54,206 nucleotides of DNA, taken from an uncultured Desulfovibrio sp. (GTDB taxonomy: Bacteria > Desulfobacterota > Desulfovibrionia > Desulfovibrionales > Desulfovibrionaceae). Positions 15,615 through 25,000 of this stretch are shown here, piece by piece (the stretch's first letter is position 1; the number at the start of each line of letters is the position of its first letter). The DNA lies in contig UQJT01000014.1 in assembly GCA_900541395.1 (NCBI GenBank), positions 1-54,206 on the forward strand. The letters are read 5' to 3'. Position numbers and translations under genes: made by a program. The notes below the pieces were generated by a model. The model saw only the letters and a list, made by a program, of their open reading frames with translations, was not told where the DNA came from and did no database searches.

Positions 15615-16366
15615 ATGAAAGAAAACAAATATGACGATGAGCGTTTTTTTGCCGTGTACAGCCGTATGCCCCGTTCGGTGGAGGGCCTGCGGGCCGCCGG
15701 GGAGTGGCACGAATTGAAGAAACTGCTGCCGATTTCGCGGGACTGCGGGTGCTGGACTTGGGCTGCGGCTTCGGTTGGCACTGCGTCTATGCCGCCGAGC
15801 GGGGCGCGTCCGCCGTGTTGGGGCTCGATATTTCCGCCAGAATGCTGGAGCGGGCGCGGGCGCATTCGTCCGGATGGCCCATCGAGTACCGGAACATCGC
15901 CTTGGAGGATTACGAATACCCGCCCGAGGTCTTTGACGTGGTCCTGAGTTCCCTGGCCTTCCACTATGTGGAAGATTTCCGAGACTTGGCCCGCAAGGCG
16001 GCGCGCACCCTGCGGCCGGGAGGAGCCTTTGTTTTTTCCGTGGAACATCCCGTGTTCACGGCCTACGGCACGCAAAACTGGTTTTATGACGAGGGGGGCG
16101 CCAGACTGCACTGGCCCGTGGACCGCTACTTCGACGAGGGAAGCCGTCGCGCCGTGTTCCTGGGGGAAGAAGTGATCAAGTACCACAAAACGATGACCAC
16201 CTACCTTAACGGTTTGCTGGAGGCCTGGTTTGAGATTGTGCGCGTGGTCGAACCCGAGCCGGACCCCGCGCTGCTGGACAGCATGCCGGACATGCGGGAC
16301 GAAGTACGGCGGCCCATGATGCTGCTGGTATCGGCCCGAAAAAATAACCCGGGCCGGGCAGTTTAA
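15615..16366 (+). pseudogene. Class I SAM methyltransferase, frameshifted
   Basis: Two overlapping frames encode one methyltransferase of about 250 residues. The first supplies the N-terminus (MKENKYDDERFFAVYSRM to ELKKLLP) and the second continues with DFAGLRVLDLGCGFGWH, the SAM-binding motif I, then GLDISARML and a C-terminal domain. Adding one G within CTGCCGATTTC near 15731 restores a single frame (LLP-DFAG), so one base appears to be missing. It may be a true inactivation or a sequence error. The substrate is unknown; the family includes small-molecule and ubiquinone-type methylases. GC-rich codon use in both frames is like that of neighbours, which argues for a recent change. Confidence 0.8.
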
Positions 16367-16397
16367 AGGCGGCGCGTCCTTCGGGGCGCGTCGCCTG
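16367..16397 (+). repeat. 31-base direct repeat, copy 1
   Basis: Identical to the copy at 16548-16578. Each copy folds into a 13-bp stem (with two G-T pairs) closed by a C-TTCG-G tetraloop. It begins one base after the methyltransferase stop codon. Confidence 0.85.
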
Positions 16398-16398
16398 T

Positions 16399-16547
16399 GG
16401 CTGCTGAAAAATTCAGCAGCCCCGAAAATGGCGAGTAGGTCGCGGCTTTGCCGCGCCGTAAAACGAGCGATTTTCGTGCCTTTCCGTCAAGCCGCTTGGC
16501 GGCTTAGACGGCGCAAACACCGCGAAGCGGGGTTTGCCATCCATGTG
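16399..16547. repeat. Cluster of stem-loops between the two 31-base repeats
   Basis: Consecutive dyads fill this stretch: GGCTGCTGAA/TTCAGCAGCC (16399-16421, perfect), CGCGGC-TTT-GCCGCG near 16441, a GCCGC-TTG-GCGGC dyad near 16491, and CAAAC-A-CCGC/GCGG-G-GTTTG near 16515-16536. No coding frame is credible. The density resembles REP/BIME-type intergenic repeats or a structured transcript. Confidence 0.6.
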
Positions 16548-16578
16548 AGGCGGCGCGTCCTTCGGGGCGCGTCGCCTG
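16548..16578 (+). repeat. 31-base direct repeat, copy 2
   Basis: Exact copy of 16367-16397, 181 bases downstream, ending about 30 bases before the stop of the convergent small membrane protein gene. Confidence 0.85.
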
Positions 16579-16608
16579 AGGAGTTGAAGGCCGACATGGC
16601 GGCCCGCT

Positions 16609-16758
16609 TTAACGAAAGAACAAGCTCACGATGAACAGGATCAAACCCACGACAAACACAATTTTCGCCGCCCATGCCGCCGTGCCGGCCAGGGTTCCGA
16701 ACCCCAGCACGGCCGCGATGATGGCGATGATCAGGAAAATAACGGCCCATGTAAACAT
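16609..16758 (-). CDS. DUF1328/YtjA-family small membrane protein
   Basis: A 49-residue protein, hydrophobic from end to end, with two membrane helices (about 4-22 and 31-47) separated by [12 protein letters not shown]. The opening [18 protein letters not shown] and the closing SLFFR are typical of the DUF1328 family of tiny inner-membrane proteins, sometimes associated with stress; no biochemical role is established. The ATG at 16758 has GGAGG 8 bases upstream, which fixes the start. It stands alone, with the repeat cluster just downstream. Confidence 0.9.
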   Translation of the reverse strand: MFTWAVIFLIIAIIAAVLGFGTLAGTAAWAAKIVFVVGLILFIVSLFFR

Positions 16759-17020
16759 AACGATACCTCCAGTGGTCTTTCTCGATCGGGCCTATATGAT
16801 AGTTGAATTCGGGGCAAATAGTTCCTGAAAGTATGCATGGTTATCACCATATTTATCACGCGTTTCCGGCTTGCCCGCACGCGCGCGGACAATTGACGCG
16901 TTATATCCGGTTCAGTAAGGTAACGACATTTGCGCCCGCCAGGGCCGAGCTTTCAACGGTTTCGAGCAAAGACGGCGCGACCGGCCTCCGGTTTCGCCCG
17001 CACGACAAGGGAGGAGCGTC

Positions 17021-17647
17021 ATGGCCCTGTATATCGTGGATCATCCCCTTGTCCGGCATAAGCTGGGCTTGTTGCGGAAAGAGAGCACGTCCACCAGTGA
17101 ATTTCGCATGCTGGCCAAGGAAATCGCCCGCCTGCTGACCTACGAGGCCACCAAAAATCTCAAAACCGGCCGCAAAACGGTCAAGGGCTGGGCCGGTCCG
17201 GTGGAAATCGACACTCTGTCGGGCAAGATGGTAACCATTGTGCCCATTTTGCGGGCCGGATTGGGGCTCATGGACGGCGTGCTGGATATGATTCCGGGGG
17301 CCAAGATCAGCGTAGTGGGTCTGTATCGCAATGAGGAAACGCTGGAGCCTGTGGAATATTACGTCAAGCTGGCGCGTCGCATCGACGAGCGGTTCGCCGT
17401 CATCCTCGATCCCATGCTGGCCACCGGCGGGTCCATGATTGCCGCCATCGATCTGCTCAAGCGGCACGGGGGCAAACATATCTGCGCCCTGACCCTGGTT
17501 TCCGCGCCGGAGGGCGTGGACAAGGTGCTCGCCGCCCATCCCGACGTGGACATCTATACCGCCGCGTTGGATTCGCACCTCAACGAGCACGGCTATATCA
17601 TCCCCGGCCTGGGCGACGCGGGAGACAGGATTTTCGGCACCAAGTAG
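17021..17647 (+). CDS. upp: Uracil phosphoribosyltransferase
   Basis: A 208-residue cytoplasmic enzyme that makes UMP from uracil and PRPP in pyrimidine salvage. Length is that of the family. The PRPP-binding loop [10 protein letters not shown] and the uracil-binding C-terminus [19 protein letters not shown] are intact, as is [20 protein letters not shown] lies before the start. The uracil permease gene follows after a 77-base gap, a common salvage pairing. A leader of about 250 bases with no gene lies upstream and could contain control elements, but I recognised none. Confidence 0.97.
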   Translation: MALYIVDHPLVRHKLGLLRKESTSTSEFRMLAKEIARLLTYEATKNLKTGRKTVKGWAGPVEIDTLSGKMVTIVPILRAGLGLMDGVLDMIPGAKISVVGLYRNEETLEPVEYYVKLARRIDERFAVILDPMLATGGSMIAAIDLLKRHGGKHICALTLVSAPEGVDKVLAAHPDVDIYTAALDSHLNEHGYIIPGLGDAGDRIFGTK

Positions 17648-17653
17648 GACAGG

Positions 17654-17679
17654 GCCTCCCGACATGGGGGGCTTTTTTT
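17654..17679 (+). terminator. Intrinsic terminator between upp and uraA
   Basis: GCCTCCC and GGGGGGC pair (one G-T) around GACAT and are followed by seven T. It lies inside the likely upp-uraA operon, so it probably reduces or conditions transcription of uraA. Confidence 0.65.
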
Positions 17680-17724
17680 CGGCAGGGCTTTTGCCGTCAT
17701 TCAGAGATTCATGGGAGATTCCTG

Positions 17725-18978
17725 ATGCAGTCCGACACCACCTACATGTTCCGGCTCAAGGATTGGTTCATCGGCGCGCAAATGCTGTTCGTCGCCTTCG
17801 GCTCCCTGGTGTTGGTGCCCCTGCTGACCGGTATGGACAGCAACGTGGCCCTGTTTACCGCCGGGGTGGGCACGCTGATTTTTCAAATCTGTACCCGGGG
17901 CAGGGTGCCCATTTTTCTGGCTTCGTCTTTCGCCTTCATCGCGCCCATCATCTATGGCGTGCAGACCTGGGGGCTGCCCGCCACCCTGGGCGGCATGGTG
18001 GCGGCGGGGGCGGTATACGTGCTTATCAGCCTGATCATCCGCTTCCGGGGCACGGGAATCATTTTGCGTCTGCTGCCTCCCATCGTTACCGGGCCGGTCA
18101 TCGTGGTCATAGGGCTGGTGCTCGCGCCCGTGGCCGTGAATATGGCTCTGGGCAAGAACAGCGACGGCAGCGCGGTGCTGTTTCCGGAACAGACGGCGCT
18201 TATCGTGTCCATGGTGTCTCTGGCCGCCACGGTGCTGGCCTCGTTGCTGGGGCGCGGACTTTTGCGCCTGGTGCCCATCCTGTGCGGCATCACCGTGGGC
18301 TACGTCTGCTCCATCCTGCTGGGCATCCATGATTTCGGCAAAATGGCGGCGGCCCCCTGGTTCAGCGTGCCGAATTTCGTGTTCCCCGAGTTCCGGTTGG
18401 AGGCCATTCTGTACATCATCCCCATCACTCTGGCTCCGCTCATCGAGCACTTCGGGGATGTCATCGCTATCAGTTCGGTGACGGGCAAAGATTTCCTCAA
18501 GGACCCCGGCATCAAAAATACCATGCTGGGCGACGGGCTGGCCACCATGTTCGCCAGCCTGGTGGGCGGCCCCCCCAATACCACGTATTCCGAGGTGACC
18601 GGGGCCGTGGCCCTGACCCGCGCCTTCAATCCGGCCATCATGACCTGGGCGGCCCTGTGCGCCATTCTGCTGGCCTGCGTGAACAAACTGGGCGCTTTTT
18701 TGAGCAGCATTCCCACGCCCGTCATGGGCGGGATCATGATTCTGCTCTTCGGGGCCATCATGGTGGTGGGGTTGAACACCCTGGTCCGGGCCGGGCATGA
18801 CCTCATGGAACCCCGCAACCTGGCCGTGGTGGCGCTCATCATTATTTTCGGGGTGGGCGGCATGACTTTCAACATCGGTTCTTTCCGCTTGGGCGGCATC
18901 GGTCTGGCCGCCGTGACCGGCGTGCTGCTCAATCTCGTCCTGCCCCGCGCGCGGGCGGAAAAACGCGCGGCGGCCTGA
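17725..18978 (+). CDS. uraA: Uracil permease (NCS2 family)
   Basis: A 417-residue inner-membrane transporter of the nucleobase:cation symporter 2 family with about 14 hydrophobic segments. Family features include the loop PIFLASSFAFIAPI early on and the substrate-site region LAPLIEHFGDVIAIS, plus GGPPNTTYSEVTGAV, all typical of UraA/PyrP proteins for uracil. GGGAG precedes the ATG. The preceding upp gene makes uracil the obvious substrate: uptake here, conversion to UMP by Upp. A shared terminator with the convergent glucan synthase gene follows. Confidence 0.95.
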   Translation: MQSDTTYMFRLKDWFIGAQMLFVAFGSLVLVPLLTGMDSNVALFTAGVGTLIFQICTRGRVPIFLASSFAFIAPIIYGVQTWGLPATLGGMVAAGAVYVLISLIIRFRGTGIILRLLPPIVTGPVIVVIGLVLAPVAVNMALGKNSDGSAVLFPEQTALIVSMVSLAATVLASLLGRGLLRLVPILCGITVGYVCSILLGIHDFGKMAAAPWFSVPNFVFPEFRLEAILYIIPITLAPLIEHFGDVIAISSVTGKDFLKDPGIKNTMLGDGLATMFASLVGGPPNTTYSEVTGAVALTRAFNPAIMTWAALCAILLACVNKLGAFLSSIPTPVMGGIMILLFGAIMVVGLNTLVRAGHDLMEPRNLAVVALIIIFGVGGMTFNIGSFRLGGIGLAAVTGVLLNLVLPRARAEKRAAA

Positions 18979-19003
18979 AGCGCGGCTCCCGCGTCATAAA
19001 ATT

Positions 19004-19040
19004 CCAAAGCGCCCGCCGTCAGCCGCGGCGGGCGCTTTGG
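19004..19040. terminator. Bidirectional terminator, uraA / glucan synthase
   Basis: A 15-bp stem (CCAAAGCGCCCGCCG with CGGCGGGCGCTTTGG) and a 7-base loop lie between two convergent genes. Each arm offers CTTTGG rather than a long T-run. Confidence 0.7.
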
Positions 19041-19093
19041 CCGACGGCAAACCCCGATCGGTTTCTGCTTTTCGGACCCGCGTGTCGGAAACG

Positions 19094-22000
19094 TCAGGCC
19101 GAGGGCAGATACAGTTCCACCGTGTGTTCCCGGCCGTCGTCGAGCAGAAGGATGTCGACGCCGGGCTGGATTTGGCCGTCCAGAATCAGGAGCGGGCCGT
19201 CGGCGGTTCCGTCCGCTCCGTCGGAGCGACCCGGGACGGCACGGGCGACCAGGCATCGATACAGGCTGGAACCGCGCCGGTAGTCGAGCCGGAATTCCGG
19301 CCAGTCCCGCGGCAGCAGCGGCGTCAGGCGCAAGCGATCGCCCCGCACCGAGAGGCCCAGCAAGGATTCGAGCATGAGCCGATACATCCAGCCCGCCGCT
19401 CCGGTGTACCAGCTCCAGCCGCCCCGCCCCCCGTGGGGCGGCACGGCGTATACGTCGGCGGCCATGACATAGGGTTCCACCTTGTATATGTCCACGCCCT
19501 CGGCGCTGTCGCCGTGGCGTACCGGGTTGATCATGTTCAGCAGGGGCCAGGCGCGGTCCGCGTCGCCCAGGACGGCGAAGGCCATGACGGCCCACAGGGC
19601 GGCGTGGGTGTACTGGCCGCCGTTTTCGCGCACGCCGGGCAGATAACCCTTGATATAGCCGGGTTGCAGGGACGAATGGTCAAAGGGTGGGGTGAGCAGT
19701 TGGATAATGCCCAGGTCGCGCCGGACCAGATGCTCGTCCAGAGCGTCCATGGCCGCGCGCTGTCGCCAGTCGGGCGCGGCCCCGGACAGCACGGACCAGC
19801 TCTGGCACAGACTGTCGATGCGGCATTCTTCGTTGACGGCCGAACCCAGGGGCGTGCCGTCGTCGAAATAGGCCCGCCGGTACCATTCACCGTCCCAGCC
19901 GTTGACTTCCAGATTTTCGCGCAGAGCGTCGGCCTCGGCGGCGCAGCGCGCGGCGAAGCCTTCGTCGCCGTACAGGCGGGCGATGTCCCCGAAGCGCCGG
20001 AACAGGTCGTACTGGAAAAAGCCCAGCCATACGCTTTCGCCCCGGCCTTGCTCGCCCACCCGGTTCATGCCGTCGTTCCAGTCGCCCGTGCCCATCAGAG
20101 GCAGGCCGTGTTCACCCCGGCGCAGGCCGTGCTCGATGGCCCGCACGCAGTGCTGGTACACGGTTTCGACCAGAGAGGAGGGAATGGGCAGGTCGTACAG
20201 CGACTCCTGGTCGGGGGCCGGAGCCGGGCCTTCAATATAGGGTACGCGCTCGTCCAGCACGGTCCGGTCGCCGGTGACTTCCACGTAGCGGCAGACCGCC
20301 AGGGGCAGCCACAGGTAATCGTCCGAACAGCGGGTGCGCACGCCGCGGTTCAGAGGCGGATGCCACCAGTGTTGCACGTCGCCCTGAGGGAATTGATGCC
20401 CCGCGCACAACACCAGATGAGCCCGGCTGACCTCGGGCAGGGCATGGACCATGGCCATGGAGTCCTGCAATTGATCCCGGAAGCCGATGGCTCCGCCGGA
20501 CTGGTAATAGCCGCTGCGGGCCCAGAAGCGGCAGGCGATGACCTGGTAAAGCAACCAACCGTTGGCCAGAACATTGAAGGCCGGGTCCGGGGTGGACACG
20601 GACACGGCGCCCAGAATGGCGCGCCAGGCGTCGCGCGCTTCGGCCAGGGCGGCCGCGGCGGCACGCGAGTCGCGGTAGCGCTGGACCAGACGGGCGGCCT
20701 CTTCGGTGCTTTGGGCCGCGCCCAACAGGAAGACCACCGGGCGGCTTTCGCCGCGGTCCAGGTCGAATACGGTCTGAATGGCGGCGCAGGGGTCGAGGCC
20801 CGGTCCCATCCGTCCGGACAGATGGACGCGTCCCATGGCCGCCGGAGCGCCCAGGTCGCGGTTGCGGCCGATGAATTCCCGCCGGTCGCAGGTGAAGGTG
20901 CGGTCTTTGCCGTCCACGTCGAAAAAGGCCGTGCGGCCGGGGAAGTCGAGGGAATAGGCGTTACGGGCGAACAGAGTGCCGGTGATGGGGTCGGACTCGG
21001 TGACCACGTGCATGGCCGTGCGTTCGCGCACGTCGCCCAGCACCCATTCCACATAGCCCGTGACGGAAACGCGGCGCGGCCGTCCGGATTCGTTGACCAC
21101 ACGCAGCGCCAGAAATTTCACCGGGGCTTCCCGCGCCACGTATACGGTCAGTTCGGTGAACAGGCCGTCTTGGCGGTGTTCGAACACGCTGTAGCCGAAG
21201 CCGTGGCGTATGGTGTAACCGCCGCCCCCGTGCCGGGGCAGGGGGGTGGGCGACCAGTAGCGGCCGCTTTCCTCGTCGCGCAGGTACAGGGCCTCGCCCG
21301 ATGCGTCCGTTACCGGATCGTCGGCCCAGGGCGTAAGCCGGAATTCGTGGGCGTTTTCCTTCCAAGTATAAGCGCCGCCCGACGACGAGACAATGGAACC
21401 GAAGCCGGGATTGGCCAGTACGTTGACCCACGGCGCGGGCAAGGCGTCGCCTTCGTGCAGGGTGATGACGTATTCCCGCCCGTCCTGGCTGAACCCCCCG
21501 TAGGGATTGCTCAGAATAAGCCCCGCGGGCGCGGGAGCGTCGACCGGAGCGGCATATTCGGGCAGCGCGGGCAGGCCCCGGTCGCCGGATCGCCGGGCCC
21601 GGAACGCGGCCGCCCGGGGCAGGGGCGCTTCGGCCCGGCGGCGGGACAGCTGTTCGGCCAGCGTGCCGCGCGAATCGCTGAGAATCACCCGGGCCACCGC
21701 CTGGATGAGGATACGCTCCTCGCGCGACAACTGCTGCTCGGGCCGCACGAAGATGCCGCCCGGCCGATCGATGAGGTGGGCTTCGGGCCCGGAGGGGATG
21801 AGGCCGAGGATGGTATCCTGCAACTGCTGGCGGTAGCTGACGCGTTCCTCGTTCCACACCACCAGGTCCACGGACAGCCCCTTGCGGCGCCAGTAGGCGT
21901 GGGCCTTGACCAGTTGCACGGCCAGTTCGATGTTGGCGGCGTCGTTGATCTTGAGCAGGACAATGGGCAGATCGCCGGAAATGGATTGCCCCCACAGGCC

Positions 22001-25000
22001 GGATTGGTTGCGCATGTTGGCGGCCAACACGCTGGGCTTGGCCCGCAGACCGGCGTCGGCATAGAGAATGTAGGACGCAAGCTCCTGGAAGCGATGGGCG
22101 TCGCGCAGCGAAGCGTTGAACTGGTGCAGCAGCACCTGGCTGTGGGTCCAGGCCAGGTCGAATACACGGTCGGCCAGACGGCGGTCGCGGAATTTGTTGA
22201 TCTGCAGCTCGCATTCCTCGCGCGAGCGGCTCATGCCGGTCACCAGATCGGCCACCACGGTCTGGCCGGGGTTCAAGATCAGGCGGGCCCGGATGGACAC
22301 GATGGGGTCAAGCACGGCCCCGGCGGTATCGGACAGGGCTTCGGCGTCCATGGCCGCCGGTTCGGCCAGGGTGCGATCCCGCCCGATGAAGCGGGAACGA
22401 TCCGTCTCGTAGGAAATGGCGGTGATGTCCGCGCCGTGCACGGCCAGCAGGTGGCACAGCCACGCCGGCTCCTCGTGTTCGTCGCGCGGCCGTCGGGTGC
22501 ACACCAGGGCCTGAAGCGGACGCAGGATGCCGGTCTGCACGAACAGATTGCTGAAGGCCGGGTGCTGGACGTCGGCGGCGGGCGGGGCCATGACCACCTC
22601 GGCGTAACTGGTCAGTTCGACGTGGCGGCGCAGACGGCTGCGGTTGGTGATGTGCAGGCGTCGCAGTTCGATATCGTCCTCGGGCGAGACCACGATTTCG
22701 GTATGGGCGTCCAGGTCGCGGTGGCGCACCCGGAATTCGGCCCGGGCGTCGGAGAAAATGGCCTCGAAATGATCGACGCGGACGCAGGTGGGCTGGTAGG
22801 TCGTGGACCAGAATTCGCCGCTGACGGTATCGCGCAGATAGCAGAATTGGCCCAGATTGTCGCGGGTGGGGTCCTCGCGCCAGCGGGTGACGGCCAAGTC
22901 GCGCCAGCGGCTGTAGCCGCTTCCGGCGCCGCTGACCATGACGTGGTATTGCCCGTTGGACAGAAGTTGCACCGCGGGCGGAGTGCGATTGGGGTCGGTG
23001 TAGACCCGCAGCCGATTTTCCGCCGCGCGGGCCGTGGCGTCCACCATGCCCGCCGGGGTGGCCCCGGCGTTGAACAGATATTCGGGGGTGGCCCGGGGCA
23101 CGCGTTCCTGCAACAGCAGGTCCACGGCCTGAAAGCCGGGATCGGCCAGAAAGCGGCGTTGCATGGGGTTGCCCCGCAGCACGGCGTCGAGGGCCAGCAG
23201 GCTCATGCCCTGATGGTGGGACATAAAGACAGGCAGTACGGCCGCGTCTTTGCCGCGCGGCAGACGCACGGGCGTGCGGTCCACGGCCTCGTACATGCCG
23301 AAGCGGCCGGACGCCCCCTGCGCGGCCAATTGGCGCAGGTTGCGACAGGCGGCTTGGGGCGCGAACATGAGGGCCATGACCGAGGCGTAGGGAGCGATGA
23401 CCATGTCCTCGCCCAGGCCGGGTTTGAAACCCAGGCCCGGCACGCCGAACGCGCGGTACTGGTAATAAAGGTTGGCATCCAGGGTGTTGTAACACGATTC
23501 GGATATGCCCCAGGGCATGCCGTTGTCGCGGCCGTACTCGATCTGGCGGCGCACGGCCCCCCGGCAGGTGCACTCCAGCAACGAGCCGGGATAACTGGGC
23601 ATGACCAGGGCGGGCATAAGGTATTCGAACATGGAGCCCGACCACGAAAGCAGCACGGGGTCGCCGTCCACGCCGGTGAGCAGCCTGCCCAGCGAAAACC
23701 AGCTATCCTGCGGCAACTGCCCCGAGGCGATGGCCACAAAGTAAGCCAGGCGGGCTTCCGAGGCCAGCAGGTCGTAATAGGAGGCGTCGCGGCGGCGTTC
23801 GTCGACATTGTAGCCGATGCTGAGCAGATCGCGACGGGGGTCGTACAGCAGGTCGAAGTCCATATCCGCCAGTTCCGCCGCGCGTCGGGCCAGACGGTCG
23901 GCCAGGGCCACGCGCTCGACGGCCAGGTCGCGCACCTCCGAGGCCCGAACTCGGGCCGATTCGGGCAGAGCGCGCGGGTCGAGCCCGGTCAGTCGACGCC
24001 AGGTGGGCAAGCCCAGACTGTGGTCGGTGAGGGTGACGGCTGTAGGCAGCAGAACGCGGTGGATATCGTCATGGATGTCGCGGCATTGATCGATGAGGGC
24101 ATTTTGCCAGAAGGCAGCGTCGCCGCCGGGCTCGGGGCGGCAGGCGGCCTGTAATCCCTCGGCCAGCATCAGCAGGCGCTGAAGGCAGTCCGCCGCTTCG
24201 TCCAGGGACGGAAAAGAGGCTTCCCGCGAGTCCTCGATGGCTTTATGGAAGGCCCGCCAGGCCGGACAATCGAGTTTTTCGGCCTTGAGCGCCGTCCCCA
24301 GCACCTCGGCCGTATCGGCCAGTCCGGCCAGGGCGCGGGCATCCCAGACCGGCGTGTCGGCCAACTCCAGCAGGCCGGGCCGCAGGGTCAGCAGGTGCCC
24401 GGCCAGGTTGCCGTTGTCCACGGTGGAGACATAGTGCGGGTGAAGCGGTTCCAGTGTGCGGGTGTCGTACCAGTTGTACAGGTGACCGTTGTAGCGTTCC
24501 AGGTTGTGAATGGCGTTCAGCATGCGTTCCAAACGCTCCAGCATACGGCCCGTGCTCAGGTAACCGAAATCGTGCGCCGCCAGATGGGCCAGCAAGGCCA
24601 GACCCATGTTGGTGGGGGAAGTGCGGTGGGCCACGGCGGCCACCGGTCCCTCCTGCATGTTGTCCGGAGGCAGCCAGTTGTCGTCTTCGTTCACATAATG
24701 GTCGAAAAAAGCCCAGGTGCGGCGGGCCAGTCCGTGCAGAAAACGGCTTTGTTCGCGGTTGGGAACGAAGACCCGGCGGCGGGCGGGCAGGCTGAGCCGC
24801 CAGGCCAGGGCCGGGGCCGCGGCCCACAGAAGCAGGAAGGGGGCGGCCACGGCCAGGGCCGCCCCGTGCCGGGTCAGGAGCGCCGCCAGGACGGCCGCCA
24901 GCGCCGGACATATCCACATCAGGGAGTACAGGCCGGACAAGGTGCCCGCCGCCGTGCGTTCGGCCTCATGTGAAGGATTCCATTGCAACAGATGGCGGTG

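Noticed and set aside
16428..16634. Small frame within the stem-loop array
   Set aside because: Highly basic translation dictated by the repeats, no ribosome binding site, and overlap with a well-supported gene on the other strand.
19037..24154. Open frame of 1705 codons on the plus strand
   Set aside because: It lies wholly antisense to the glucan synthase gene; composition is rich in Gly, His, Gln and Ala with no domain, as expected for a mirror frame in high-GC DNA.
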